DNA of 64,000 nucleotides from contig JAWZYV010019925.1 of the NCBI GenBank assembly GCA_038373885.1, forward strand, positions 1 through 64,000. The letters run 5' to 3'. Positions within the stretch are counted from its first letter, which is position 1. Every line of letters begins with the position of its first letter. Position numbers and translations under genes: made by a program. Positions 33,919-46,911 of this stretch are shown in pieces. The notes under the pieces were generated by a model. The model did no database searches. It was not told where the DNA came from and saw nothing but the letters and a program-made list of their open reading frames with translations. Source of the DNA: Cheiracanthium punctorium. Its lineage: Eukaryota; Arthropoda; Arachnida; Araneae; Cheiracanthiidae.

Positions 33919-34448
33919 GTCATTGGCCGCATTCGTAAACCACAAACAAATTTCCATCTAAAGTGTTCGGAAAGTAAACTGAGTGCATTCAGTTTATAAA
34001 CTAGAGTGTTCGTCTACAAAACTGAGTGCGATTAGTTTCAAACAAAGTAAACTGAGCACGCGGATCAGGTTCATTCAGTTGTTGAGAAGATACACTTTCT
34101 GCACGTTGTTGCTGTTTTCAAATGGCGTCCGTTGTTATGGAAAAGTGTGTTGTTTTGAAAAGTATTTTACGTTTGCTGAAGCTGCAAATATTATTTTTTC
34201 GAGGAGGAAATTCATGCATAGGGTAGAAGCTCGTTGCACGAGTGCAGTGACGTAACCAGAAATTTTTCGTGGGGGGGGGGGGTGTTACGACTACTGCAAC
34301 TCACATATCGTGTATGTGATAAAGGAGTGAAGAATATTCATTTTGTATGGCAAAAAATTCCTCATGGGGGGGGTGTGACCCCCCTCCCCTAGACTACGCC
34401 CCTGCACGAGTGTAACTCGTTTGGCGTTCACGAATGCGGCCAACGACT
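33919..34448. mobile_element. Unclassified inverted-repeat element
   Basis: AGTCATTGGCCGCATTCGTA at the left is inverted at the right (ACGAATGCGGCCAACGACT). It holds AAACTGAGTG-type repeats near 33,978-34,080 and the hAT MITE at 34,245-34,404. Confidence 0.5.
34245..34404. mobile_element. hAT MITE, CAGGGGCGTAGCCA family, copy 2
   Basis: Ends CAGTGACGTAACCAG and AGACTACGCCCCTG; perfect 8-bp duplication CACGAGTG. The body matches 28,107-28,277, with a longer G-run near the left end. Confidence 0.9.
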
Positions 34449-34713
34449 AATTCTGACACAGCCAGCTGGGATGGTGGGATGGGATGTTTGTTATATTCCT
34501 GAATACAATGTAGACAAGCATTTTTGCGCGCCGGCATGTGCTGTTTATGTTTAATGTTTTTTAAGAATATAACTTCTTCGGAAGAATCGAGATGACAGCC
34601 CCTGGCTAAGAGTCTCAATCAACCAACATCTCTCAAACTATTTTAATCCTTTTTCAGCCCCTTGAACTAGTCCGAGGCCTAGTTAGCCTGTGCGGTAATC
34701 TGGCTCTATTTAT

Positions 34714-35268
34714 CCCTTTAACGCGCAGTGTTCTCGCTCTGGGAACACCAAACTCTGACGTTGTGACTGTTGCCATTCACGAAGAATAGGTTGAATTTCT
34801 ATAAAAATAGTTGCGGGTTACATAGCTCCTACGAGAATCCTTTACTTTTTAGCCCGTCATTTCCCGTAAAAAAATTGTCACGATTATTTTTAACAGCACT
34901 GACATCTGCTGAAAAATGGAAGAATGCGAGAACAGCTGGATAGATTGCGCAATTCTGAAAATGCCAGTTAATTAAAGATATGCGATGAACTTATAATAAC
35001 CTTATCAAATAATTGTTGTAAGCAAGCAGAAAAAAAAATCCTTGAAACAATCAATACTTTATTCCAAGAGACAATCCCATCATTCAACGACAGAGCCAAA
35101 TCGAATATTACTTCTTTTTACATTCAAAATTAAAATTTTTGTGAAATGCTTTTACCCCGCTTTGTGCTGTGCGGCACAGCCAGCTGCCGTCAAAAAAAGG
35201 GTCTCTAGATCTGTGGCACGCGATGAACGTTTCGATCGTCCGCCATCTTGCTGGTAGTTATGTCGAGT
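34714..35268. mobile_element. piggyBac-type MITE, copy 3, split and truncated
   Basis: The left end CCCTTTAACGCGCAGTG follows TTAT, a changed TTAA. The family sequence runs to about 34,960, is interrupted by a segment of about 210 bp, resumes at about 35,172 and breaks off near 35,268 without a right end. Confidence 0.75.
34958..35165 (+). repeat. 208-bp segment inserted in MITE; second copy at 35,790-35,998
   Basis: Starts TGCCAGTTAATTAAAG and ends CCGCTTTGT in both copies, same orientation, with moderate divergence. It has no terminal inverted repeats, so its mode of spread is unclear. Confidence 0.7.
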
Positions 35269-35998
35269 AAAAAATCAATGTGGCTAAATTTAGATTTCTA
35301 AATAATGAAAAAACGCATTTGGATCTTTACTTCGTGCGGTCCTTTACCCTCCGACTACCCTACATATAATTCTAATTTTTAATATTTCTGTCTAGTTTCC
35401 ATTTTTCAGAAACTAATTAATTATTCGTAACGATAAAATAAAAAATTTCGCTCATATTCGAATACTTTTAATTTAATGTGTGAGAAATACAGCATCTGAG
35501 AAAGCTTCTGTGATAAGCTGACCTTTATAAAGCAAGTTACTGACTGTAAAACTGCGTATATCAAATTCGTGAATGTTTGACAATAGTTTTAGAATGAATG
35601 AAATTTGCGTTTCGTCATGTCATCTGTACCGCTTGCTAGAACTTTCCATCCACACAGGACTTTTAAGCTACGAACCCTAAAACTAAACAGTTTCCTGCAA
35701 CAGTATTTTAAAATGGAAGGAAAGAGCTTGAAAAGGAAATAAAGGTATTTGGAACTTGGAAAAACTGAGAAACTTTTTAATAACAGATTAAAATGCCAGT
35801 TAATTAAAGGTATGCGATGAATTTATAGTAACCTATCAAATAATTTCTAAGAAGTAAGCAGAGAAAAAAATTCCTTAATGCAATCAGTACATTACTACAA
35901 CAAGCAATAGCATCATTCAACGACAGAATCAAATCGAATATTATTTCTTTTTACATTCAAAATTAAAATTTCTGTGAAATGCCTTTACTCCGCTTTGT

Positions 35999-37679
35999 TT
36001 CTGTAGTCAATTATTCCTACGAATCCATTTGACGTTTTCTTAATTTGAATGAAATGTTCTGAAAGTACTTGTTGATTGCTTTTAAATGGTACTTAAATGA
36101 TAGGACAAACTAGAAGTTACAAAGAAGTCATGTAAACTTCGTTAATTTTTTCAAGGAATGACTGAGGATGCTTGTTAAAAATTATACTTCTGTATCCACA
36201 GATTTTGCATTGTTTAAACTGCGTATTGTTGGTTTGTGTTTTTGTATTATAGTATAATTCTTAACAATGTAACCTTGTTCAAGAAAATTATGTGTTTGTT
36301 ACAGTTATCTTCAGATTAGAATGAAACAAAGGCACATGTATATTAATGTTGCTCTTAAATATAAAGCGTACTAGAAAAATCCATTACATTGTATATGTAT
36401 ATACAAATTTACCACCGTTAAGGATTTCAGGAAAACTCTTAAAAGATTTCCTATCAGAATAAGTGACTATGAGACTTTGAAGTTTGAAGTTATACGGCAC
36501 AAGATCCAGAAAGAATATACTTCAATGAAACTTTGTTATCAGAAAGAGAAGTAGATATATACATAGTTTATATAAGAAAAAACTGTCAGTTTTGCGGTAT
36601 TTTACTGATAATTTCATAGACGCACACATTGTACTAATACTCTTCCCACCCCCACTCCCCTAAAAAAATCCCAGCCCCCTATATATTTCTCAGAAAATTA
36701 AGGGATTTAGAAGCGTATGCTTATATGGCTTAATTTTTTCTGTCTGCCTGTATAAGTTATTTCTCCAGACAATAAATTTCGTCGCTCTCCGATGAAAACT
36801 GAGTGAGCTAGAAATTAGGGAGGGCTGAAAATATCTTAGTATGTCATTGGGAAGCTGAACATGAGAACTGGTAAAATACCATACAATAACGTTCTAGTTT
36901 GATTATGTAAGTTGATATTTTCAAAACTATTGATGCAAATTTTACTTTCTAGGGTTTTGAAACATGCGAATAAATTTCTCATAAAATTTTAATGCAAAAG
37001 TTTATGCATATTCTTGTACGTAATTTTTTGAATTATGATTTAATAATTCATAAGTAATGTGAAAAAAATATTACGGCTATCTTTAGGCTATCACATTTTT
37101 TTAAAAAGTGAGATTAAACTCATCCAATACTCTACCAGCAATAATTTAAAGCGTAAAATTTTCATTTATCATTAGAGTGGCATTTTTTCGTTGGCTTATA
37201 GCACATGTACTATTTCTTAAAAATTAATGAAAATTATTATTATTTATTTTATTTATTTATATACATTTTGTTTTCGTTTTTACGGGATGTTTTTGTTTTG
37301 TTTTTACATTAGATGTATAAGTATGAGGTGTCTCGTGTGCTTGCTTAATAACGTGTAAAGAAAAAAAGAACTACAATCGCATGAACATTTTTAGTGATTC
37401 TTCTCCTTCTTCTTCTTATTATTATTCATGGTAATGAATAATTTTTTTTTTAATAATTCTCAGAGATAAAAATGCATTTAAAAAAGCGTCAAGAGATACT
37501 AAAACTTTGGTATCTAAAGATAAAAAATTGTGGGGGAACGTTTTTTAAAAAAAATTATAGGTTCATGGAATTTAAAAATAATTAATAACTCCAAATCTAA
37601 ATAAAATAACTTTTATACGTAAGAAGAGAAAATTTAAATAAAATATCACAGAAAAAGTTTGTGTTCTTTTCCTCAGTTA
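35999..37679. other. No gene recognised
   Basis: AT-rich with short TTATTATTATT and TTTATTTATTTA tracts. No coding frame or element ends found. Confidence 0.5.
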
Positions 37680-37685
37680 TTAAAA

Positions 37686-38289
37686 CCCCTTAACCTTCGC
37701 TCCCGGCAAAATCACGGGCTAAGCTTTCTCCCTCTATTTCTCGTGCCCGTCAAATTTCCGGGCAATACTGTTAAAAAAAATGCGCCTGAAAGATAAGAGC
37801 GTTCCAATTCTGATGCACGGATTTTTTTGTAATATGTAATTTTACACAACAGATGACAATACCAGAGTATTTTTAACTTAATTCAGAGATAGTTTATTTT
37901 TAAATACATGGTAGCGGTACTCAAACATATGTGTATTTGTGATATACATTATGCAATCTTAGCTTACTTTTTTTTTTTTTTTAATTTATGTTCAAAGAAA
38001 ATTTTAGAAATGTTTACTTATTTTACGTAGTAAGTTTAATAAAATTTTCTAGTGTTTAAAACATATATTTTTAATGATTCCCTGCTTACTACAAAACACA
38101 CATTCAGTCACAATGACCCTGAATGTTGGCTTTTCCTAAAAATTATTTTTTTTCTCTAGTGCTTAAAATGTCCAAACCTTAAAATGAATAAGTATACTAT
38201 ATATGCACTTGTTTTATACAATTTTCTGGAATAAAAGAAATAAGCACTTTTATGACCGTTTTCTTGAAAATAACACGACGGTTAAGGGG
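37686..38289. mobile_element. Second piggyBac-type MITE family
   Basis: Ends CCCCTTAACCTTCG and ACGACGGTTAAGGGG are inverted. The right flank is TTAA (38,290-38,293); the left TTAA (37,680-37,683) is separated from the end by AA. The GC-rich left subterminal part contains CCCGGCAAAATCACGGGC and CCGTCAAATTTCCGGGC, a degenerate palindrome. Confidence 0.6.
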
Positions 38290-38293
38290 TTAA

Positions 38294-39855
38294 ATTTCAT
38301 AATAAATTATCTTGAATATTAGCTTTCTGAGTTATGATTAAACCAATTTCTGAAAAGTGGTAGAATTAATCCAAAACCAGTATTTAAAAGGATTTTTACA
38401 ATGCTTCATTTTTGTAAAAAGGTCTTTTATTTCTTTACGTCTAGACAGTATAAGCACGAAAGATGCTTAATGTGGTTGGTTACCATGGAAACTAAATAAC
38501 CATCTATGTACATGCCGTTGGATAGCATGAAAGTTACTTAAAAGCAATTTCTGACAATAGGATTTATTTGAAGCAGATGTTTTGATATATATAATAAACA
38601 TTTTTCACTCAGCCATGGGTCTGAGGAAAATGTGTATCCACATTGTTATTTTCAATTTTAGAGTGGTATGTTAGTAATGCATTTTAATTTTTTTAAAGCT
38701 GTACTTTTAATTAGTAATAAAAAGGAAAAAAATGTACTTGGATACTTTTTACTAGTGTTTATTTCGGGAGTTAACTTAATTGAAAAAAAATCGATTGCTT
38801 TAATTTTTTTTATTATTCAAAAGTTACAAATTGAAATTTACAGAATAAAAAATTTCGGAAAAGCAGATGTAAAATTTTCAGGAATAAAGGAACTGATCAT
38901 TAGATAAAGATTCTAGTAAGCTTTAATTATTCGAATGTTTAAAATGTGTAATTTTTCATGGTAGTTTTAGTGTTGGAATTGTAGTGTAAGATCAGAGAGA
39001 AAATCCACAATATCGAAAATCTGAAAAGACTAAATTTAGCTAAAGTAAATAAAAACTTTGTAAAAAACACACATAAAATTTTAACACCACTATTTTGGGT
39101 GTTTTTTCTGTACTAAAGGTAGCTGTTGAGAATCTGCATGGAAATCGATCTCCATTACACTAAAGATGTTTTCAGATTATGAACATCAGAAAAACAGAAA
39201 AGATAAAGATTTAGAAGGAGATATTTATTATAGATGGTAGGTGATTGCCTGTCTTTGCACTGCGAGAAGGTTTCAAGATAAAGAAATTAATATATATGTA
39301 CATGGTCTGCAAGAAACACCCACTTCAGAGGCCTCTGAAATGCGGTCTATTGATCCATATGAGATTAACTTTGAACTACAAATAATTGGAATGTTGGGCT
39401 TGACTTAAAAATAGTACCAAAATTCAGCAATAGATGGCGCTACAATAAAGACGGTGATATTTGCATATATTGGAAATCTGAAACACCGTTTCTTCAGAGC
39501 GCATGCCTGTTGACACCAGTCTTGACACCAGATAAAAAGATGGCGGATTCGGGCACGAGCATTAGTTACTTTTCTGGACATCATGAATACGTGGCAAGAA
39601 ACGTGCTACTGGTAAGATTGTTTTACCAGGAACACGAGAATTCTGTTGTAGATGTAAAAGAACTGCGTCGTATGAAACAGATATGAAGAAGTACAGTGTC
39701 TCCATATGACCTATGAAAAACGCTAAAGAAATTTGAAAGAACAAGGCAACAGTATTCTTTCAGCCTGTCTTCCAGCCTCGAAAATGTGGCAACCGCGGTC
39801 ATTGAAACCAGTAGTAGTAGTCAGTTGCACGCGGTTGTGAGCTTGGAGGAGAGAT
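38294..39855. other. No gene recognised
   Basis: AT-rich, then a GC-richer part (39,420-39,855) with several ATGs but no frame of protein-like character. Confidence 0.45.
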
Positions 39856-42416
39856 ATGTATGGCAGTGGCGGCTCGTGGGATACAGCAACTACAGCCGGG
39901 CTGCACTTGAAATTATCAGCACATACTTTAAAATAATTTATTCTACTAATTTTCCTAAATTCAGATTAGAATTGCGGAATTCCTACGGTAAATTAAAAAA
40001 ATCTCCGAAAACAAACAAACAAACAAAAACGTATTGTGGCCGGATCGCTCATTCAGAAAAAAAGCACTTTAATCTTCCCGCAATTCAATTGGGAAAATCT
40101 GGTTCAGCCTAGAGCGCTGAAAAGAAAATTGGCAGCACCGTTGCCATGACAACGACTACGTAAGCAGCCTCTCCGGCATAGGGAGTATGCAGCTGATACA
40201 GCCGATGAAAGATTTTTTAACGGCGGCTGAACTTGAGAACTCGACTAACTGATTCCCTCGGACGAGAAGTGAGGGAGGGAGTAAGGAGAATATATGTTTG
40301 GAAAACTCTCAACTTTATATTGCTGAATTTATCAAGAAGGTGAGCCTGAATAGACGCTTATGAATGGACAATGATCCATCAAAGCAATATTGTTTTTAAG
40401 TAAGCAAGAACTGGCATTTAGAGGACATGGCGAGCGAGAAAATTCTTTAAACATGGGAAATTTTAAAGAGCTTTTAAAATTATTGATATCTGAATTAAAA
40501 CAACGCCTTTTTATGGGGACATCACTGACCAATTCTCATGTTTAAAAGAAAGGAGGATTGATTCGACTTATAAAAAATAAGTAAGTTTTCTTGTTTTTTT
40601 CTTTTCTTCTCAAGTTATCGTTACAAAAGAAAATTCTCAGGAAACTTCGAATCAGACACGGATTAATGCAATTTTGGGGATAAGAGCGGCTGGTTGAAAT
40701 TTATGTCCATTTTATGGAAGTAAAATAAAATCTCTTAAATTTTTTTATTTAATTTCTTTTTTTTTTTTTTCCTCCTCGGTGAGGGCTTAATTCGCCAGCT
40801 TTCGAATTCAGTAACAAAGATTTTCCAGGGGCTCATATGCTTCCGGCTGCACTAACCCCCTTATTCACCAAACATTTGATGCGCGTGCTAGCACGTCAGG
40901 CAGTGCTACATCGAGGGTTAGTTGAAAAATGGTATTCACCACGCCTAACACTAGAACTAGCACCCGGTCAAAACCCGATCTAGCACTTGAAAATTAATCC
41001 TCCGAATTCGGAGGATTAGCATTGAAACAGCGCTCAACGCATGTGCAGTGAAAGCTCAGGGGCTCAGCGAAGCTGTAACTCTGCCATATTTATTTACATT
41101 TCTAGAACGACCCAGTACCGCGAGTCTCTGATTTGATTTGAGTAGTCCGCTAATTTAAATATAAATTTTTGCACAAATGCATGCAGATTAAACACAGCAG
41201 AAATTTGCTTTTGAAGGATTGTGTGCTCTGTGACTTTTTATGAATATCTAATCAGAGTTACGGGTATTTGTTTTCGTTAGAGTTGGGATGCTACCGTTTC
41301 ATTGTATGTTTAAAGTTTTGTTTCCTTTCGTCTTTATATACTGTTGATCATACTCTATTTTTGTAAAACCTTCACGGCTCATATATTTCTAATACTTCTG
41401 ATTAATACAGGTTATACAGTATTTTTTTTTTATCCGTACGATTTTTTTAACGTGTTTTTAATTTAAATTCTCTACGTTTACTGTATTAGTGCTTAAAATA
41501 TACTATTATAAGCTGTCGTATCTAATTAGTACATGTTAAAATGCATGCTTTACAAAATGTGCTACATGTATTAAAGATTTTAAAATATTATAATTTACTT
41601 TGTTTATAATTAACACAGTGCCCAAAACCACCTAGGTGTTTATTTCTATCTATATAGTTATACTCAAATATTTTGATGATGCCATAGAATTTCTTTTAAA
41701 GGCATAGGTTAATTTATTATATATAATAAATTATGCTGACTCACTAGCTGAATGGCAGGCATGTGGAGCAGATAAAAATGTAATTCTGCTTCACACTTGC
41801 TATTTTGCTGGAAATATAAGCTACCATTCTTTTATGAAATATAAAATGAATGATGGTGCTCTTGCTGTGAGGTCACATTGAAAAGAAGACTGATTTAACC
41901 CAACCAGCTGATTCTAGGCACAGCATTTATCTCTTGGGAGTACAGAATTTTTTTTCTAGATCTGCCATTGATCGTACGCCTGTGAAACTTGAGGTAAGTG
42001 CTTTTGTTTAGTTAAATGGTTTAATTTTATGTATAGACTGGTTGAATATTTTTGAGTAGCTATGCTGCAAATTGTTTAACCCATTGTAGTTATTTTAGGT
42101 TAAAAGTGGACCACTGATTGTCAGTCTTTTTAATTGCTGTACAGCAAATTGTGGGATTTACAAAAATGTTTTTAGACTTACATTGAAATATTCGTTAAGG
42201 ATTTCTTTTTTTTTTTGGGTTGTTTTGTAGTAAGTTTAGTTATTTTGTTTCAACTAGTAAATTTAGGGATGCAACATTCTACATACTGCATTTGGCAAAT
42301 ATGCCAGATATTACAAATATCCAGCAGTATATCTGTCCTAAAATTTTGTACTGCGAAATAACGTAGTATACATAATAAGTTCTAAAACAACAAATGTAAT
42401 TTTTTAAATCGAAATA

Positions 42417-43215
42417 CAGTAGAACCTCGATTCATCATTTTTCATGGGGTGCGTAGAAAAAAACGATGAATGAGGAAAAACGACAAATGCAGGTTCAAGT
42501 CAAAATAAGTAGAAAGCAATCTTTATGCATACACGTATAGCAACAAATACTAATTTCTTACAAAATTGTAAAACAAATAAATCGAAGATGAACATTAAAT
42601 GATACATTTTAAAATTTCAGTTATTTTATATGGGGTTATTCATCATTTTTAAAAATTAAACGGTAAATTTTCAAGATTTACGATACTGCACCTTTCATGT
42701 GATTTTATGTTTGTATAAAAACGTTCATACAGTTTCAAATACCATTATTGCTTCAGACAAACTTCGTACTAGTGTACTCTCAGCCTTATCGGCATGAATA
42801 TTATCCTCTGCTTTTCCATTACATTCATTTTTTGCATTATCACACGTTTCTTTCATGTTTAGGATACCACATGCCTCACCGTCTTGATTAATGGAATTAT
42901 AATCATTAAGTTTCATGCTATTTAAATCTTCTTCAACATGCAACCACTGTTCATCTGATCATCAATGAACCAAGAAATCATACCAAGAAACAATTACAGT
43001 TTGCATGCCATATGGATCCACTTCTTAACATTCAATTTCATTTTGGTCAGGAGAAATATTTTACAACGATGAATGCGGGAAAGTCACTTTTGGTCGAACG
43101 ATACATGCGGGCTTCTTTAACGCTATTCAAATACAATCTGTGCAGGGACCATAGAAATAAGACGATCAATCTGGGAAAACGATGAATGCGGGAACGATAG
43201 ATCGGGGTTCTACTG
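42417..43215 (-). mobile_element. Tigger-type element, internally deleted (799 bp)
   Basis: Ends CAGTAGAACCTCGATTCATC and GATCGGGGTTCTACTG between TA dinucleotides. CGATGAATGCGGGAA-type subterminal repeats occur. The right third is homologous, inverted, to 57,783-58,165. Confidence 0.85.
42725..42943 (-). pseudogene. Tigger transposase C-terminal tail
   Basis: The frame includes MKLNDYNSINQDGEACGILN. The same tail is read at about 58,070-58,160 as FNDYISINQDVPACGILNME. An acidic stretch with V/A-C-G-x-L near the end is usual in Tigger-family C-termini. DNA-binding and catalytic parts are missing. Confidence 0.6.
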
Positions 43216-43785
43216 TATTTCACTTTTAATGATTTTTCAAATTACATTTTTATCACATGAAGAAAACAGGAAAAAAAATTAAGCACTTTTAGCTTTTTTC
43301 AAAATAGCAAATTTTGATGCAGTGGAGCATTTTTGCAACTGAAGAAGGGTGAATCTTTTGTACCACCTGAAACAATCATCTTGATACATAGCCATTTTTA
43401 TGTGTGCTATTTTACAATTCTTTTAATTATTTTAAATTTCAACATTAGTCTTGGGCTGAGTGTTCTTGTTAAAAATAGTAATTGTTCTTCATTCTTTGAT
43501 AAATTTTTGTTGCTTTTTTATTTTCAAAAATTAACCATGTTTCTAGCCTCTCGTTGTATGCAGGGCATAGCCTGAGGGGCTGCAACTCTCACCGAAATGG
43601 GACCCCTTTACTTAGCTTAGAGTTTGATACTTAATTTACAATTCAACTTGAGCTTACAATTTGATGACCGACCCACCCCCTCCCCCCCTTTCTGAAATAA
43701 AATCATGGCTATACTACTGGCGGCTTGCAGTTATTTAAATTGTGAAAATCTATTTAAATGGAGGTTCACAAAATAAATTTGCAGA

Positions 43786-43942
43786 CAAGGACGTACCCAG
43801 CGGGGTGGTCCAGGGGGTCCGGACCCCCTCCGAAATTTCAGATTTTGTAAACAAAATAATAATGATGAAGTTTTGTTGTATAAAATTCTGCCTTTTTCAC
43901 CGTCTGGACCCCCTCCGAAATTTTTTTCTGGGTACGTCCCTG
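43786..43942. mobile_element. hAT MITE, GGGTACGTCC family, copy 1
   Basis: Ends CAAGGACGTACCCAG/CTGGGTACGTCCCTG, perfect 8-bp duplication TTTGCAGA, 157 bp; internal GGTCCGGACC. Confidence 0.92.
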
Positions 43943-44706
43943 TTTGCAGATATGACATACCTTACAAATTAAAACACATTTGCATTTCCAGCAGTTAAAG
44001 GAAAGGAAGTTAAAGGAAAACAATGCATGCAACTGAAAGAAAACAAGTAATTTATGGTCTTACATTTCGTCACCAAGATAAGTTTTAGCAAAAGTGTTGT
44101 CTTGATTCTTTATTTCTTTTTTTTTTTTTTTCAAAGGATAATATTGAAAAATGTAATTGCTTTAGCTCCGAAACACTTATTTTACTCTCATCTGTTTCCC
44201 CCCAAATGTTGTTCTGAGGAACAAAACATCATAAGCCTATCATCTTCTGCTTACCAGTTTTACATTTAGAGATTGCTTTTTGCTTAAATATTTATTTATA
44301 TTTTTAAATCATGCATTGCTACGTCTTACTTGATCTAGCATGTGCACCCCCTCAGAAAATGTAAAGCAATTATTAAAAGAAGCATTTTAAAACATTTTTA
44401 TTAACTCTAGAAACAATAAAGGTTTAAAATACCTGATCCCCCTGCCCCTGGAAACGGTAACCTATATATGCTACTGTAATTGTTATTTCCGTTAATATCC
44501 ATTTTTTAAAACTTATTATCAACTGAATATATCATTCCAAAACTTGATTAATCTGAAATCATTTCTCATAAATTTTCGACGAAGCGTTGTTGTTAAATAT
44601 TTTGAAACAATGTCATTTATTTGGATTTGACTTAACTATGTTCACATGTACATACAACGATACGGTTTAATTAATTTTTCTTATTAAGAAAATGATTATT
44701 GCTTAC

Positions 44707-44860
44707 CTTAGATGTATCTGATGGTTGGAAATTGCATCTTGGAATGCTTCTTATCCGTTTATTTTTTAGTTGAGGGTCCTTAGAAAATCCAAACACAGTA
44801 ACACGGGGTCCATTTTTATAATTTCCTCGGCAATTTGGAACACAACAACTTGAATGGCAT
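44707..44860 (-). CDS. THAP zinc-finger exon (transposon-derived)
   Basis: 154 bp between a pyrimidine-rich acceptor (TATTTCTTCTAAG) and a donor (TCTAAG|GTAAGC). It reads CCVPNCRGNYKNGPRVTVFG, FSKDPQLKNKRIRS and FQPSDTSK, matching the first two thirds of a THAP domain: the C-x4-C pair, the F-x-F-x-K-D turn and the F-x-P before the second metal pair. The C-x2-H half should be in the next exon toward 44 kb and was not found. THAP domains serve as DNA-binding heads in P-type and ISL2EU/Harbinger-related transposases. Its position in the Harbinger-type element on the same strand as the Myb exons suggests it belongs to it, but that is inference. Confidence 0.65.
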
Positions 44861-45478
44861 CTTAGAAGAAATATTCAACACATGCTAACAAGTAAAAAAT
44901 TAGTGCGTGATACCTCACAATATGAAAGGAAAAATTCGAAACACGCGTGATTTCAAGCGAGAGCAACTTGTAGAACGCAAAGCACATGGTGAAACATACC
45001 GGTAGAACGACTTTCAAAAAATGCTCTCCTTCCTTAGGGGACGGGTGAAGAAGGCCTAGATATGATTACGTCACACAGCATTCTAGTTCCTGCACGCAGG
45101 CTTTGTTATATATCTCCCATGGGTGGTGGTTGAGTACGGTGCATGCGGGAAGAATGATTAATGATCCTTTCCCCACCTTGAAAACTTAACAAAAGAAGAG
45201 GGGTAATCTTAGGCACGGATTAGGAAAGAACTGAAATCCCAGAAAACTGGTTTTATCGTCGCTAACTGACATCATAACTAAGAATGATAGCTACAATAAG
45301 AACGTAGTCTAAACCAGGGTTCGTTGATTAAAATCATGATTTAAATCAAGGGATTTTTTTTTAAAAATGTGATTACAATCATTTTTTCAAAAATGGATTT
45401 TGTAGTGATAGAATGTATTCTAAATAAAAAATTTCTTCAACATTCAAGTGAAATTAATTTCTTATAATACCATTAGAT

Positions 45479-45627
45479 CAGGGACGTACCCCAAAAAAAT
45501 TTTCGGGGGGGGTCCAAACGGTGAAAAAGGCAGAATTTTTCACAAAAAGACGTCAACATTCTTATTTTGTTAACAAAAACTGAAATTTCGGCGGGGGGGG
45601 GGTCCGGACCCCCTGGGTACGTCCTTG
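45479..45627. mobile_element. hAT MITE, GGGTACGTCC family, copy 2
   Basis: Ends CAGGGACGTACC/GGGTACGTCCTTG, perfect 8-bp duplication CATTAGAT, 149 bp. It is inverted in body relative to 43,786-43,942 and nested in the hAT element, hence younger than it. Confidence 0.92.
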
Positions 45628-45818
45628 CATTAGATGGCACTGCAGTGGTTTAGAGAATCCTTCAAGGTAAGGGAGGGGGGAGTGACTTTTGAGTGTGACA
45701 GTGTGAGAACAAAAGAAATTTGATCAGGAAAATTGGCAACACTAGAATTATTTCAGATTTTAGAACACGCTTGTTTAGGATTCCGTGTTCAGAGAGCTAT
45801 TGCTAAAGTACAAGGATA

Positions 45819-46428
45819 ATGTCAGGAAGGAAGAAAGATAATATTTGGATGTACTTTAATGAAGGGCAGACAGTTTCTGGAAAAGGTGTTAAAGCCAAAT
45901 GCAAGAACTGTGGAAAAGTTATGATGGGATTAGTAACCAGAATGAAAGCACATGTAGATAAATGTTTTGATGATTATGAAATGATATTAATAGTGAGAAA
46001 CCTCAAGAAACAATTGAGAACAATTTAACTTGTACAAAATCTGAGGCAGCCAAACCTATGAAAAGAAAAATCAGTGAGATAGAAAATGATGTTGGTGTTC
46101 TTAAGAACAGCATGAATGATTATGTCATAAAGACCACTAAAAGCAAATATTAGATGAGGAAGTGGTAAGATATATTTATGCCACCAATTCTGCTTTTCAT
46201 CAGGTTAATCATCCCCAATTTAAAAAGATGATTTCTGCTTTAAGGCCAGGGTATACTGCTCCAAATGAAGTAGAAATAGGTGGAGCATTACTTGATAATA
46301 TATATGATCAAGAGAAAGAAAAATGTTCCAAGCACCTAAGTGGACAAATTGTTAACTTTAGTATAGATGGATGGTCAAATGTTCATAATGAACCAATATT
46401 ATGTGCTGTAGTTTGTTGTCTTGCATGA
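45819..46428 (+). pseudogene. hAT transposase fragment (zf-BED plus start of catalytic domain)
   Basis: The first piece (45,819-46,028) is a BED finger: W-x-x-F (IWMYF), KAKCKNCGKVM and a terminal H-x4-C (KAHVDKC). After a frame break the second piece reads YIYATNSAFHQVNHPQFKKM, then LRPGYTAPNEVEIGGALLD and FSIDGWSNVHNEPI. The second piece is the DUF659-like region of hAT transposases, where DGWSN carries the first catalytic Asp. Sequence stops at 46,428; the rest of the RNase H fold and the dimerisation domain are deleted. Both parts are in the element's sense orientation. Confidence 0.85.
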
Positions 46429-46816
46429 TAAATTTGATTTGAATTGTCATGTTTGTTTCATATTAAAATTTGTTTATCTATGCACTTATTATAATAATAG
46501 CTAAAATAGCATAAAATATATTTTACATAGATTGTTTAAAATGTCATACTACTTTTATAATATGCAAAATAAATTCATATTAGGAATTTTTAAAACATCT
46601 TTAAAAAAAATCCGATTTAAATCGAAAAAATCTGATTTAAATAAAAAAAATCCGATTTTTTAGATTTTTTTTTAAAAATAAAAAAAATCACGAACCCTGG
46701 TCTAAACGCACCTTACGAGACATTTAACAAATAAAAACTTACTGAAACTTTTTCAACTTTTTATTTACCAAATACATACAATATATTTATAAATTTGATT
46801 TAATAGATCATCGTAC

Positions 46817-46911
46817 TCACACAGAGGGATCATAGTTCTCGTCTCTCTTCAGCTCTTTCTTATACTGATGGATTTCTTTTTTCTCTTGCATCCACAATTG
46901 AGCAGATGACT
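46817..46911 (-). CDS. Putative last exon of Myb/SANT protein
   Basis: After an AG acceptor the frame reads SSAQLWMQEKKEIHQYKKEL and a short acidic end, then TGA (46,819-46,817). A charged helical tail of this type ends the Myb/SANT-like proteins of Harbinger elements. Assignment rests on strand and position relative to 48,565-48,711. Confidence 0.4.

Larger units (their letters stand above)
45315..46699 (+). mobile_element. hAT element with transposase N-terminal remnant
   Basis: Ends CAGGGTTCGTTGATT and AATCACGAACCCTG with perfect 8-bp duplication GTCTAAAC (45,307-45,314 and 46,700-46,707). Subterminal ATTTAAATC repeats near both ends. Length 1385 bp including a nested MITE. Confidence 0.92.

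Noticed and set aside
33926..34442. Assigning the GGCCGCATTCGT inverted repeats to hAT or Harbinger
   Set aside because: No convincing target duplication could be found at either end, so the element is left unclassified.
39786..40112. 108-codon frame
   Set aside because: It runs across the target duplication and left end of the outer hAT element, so it joins two unrelated sequences.
45819..46428. Domesticated hAT-derived host gene
   Set aside because: The frame is broken between the BED finger and the catalytic start, and most of the catalytic domain is missing inside clear element ends.
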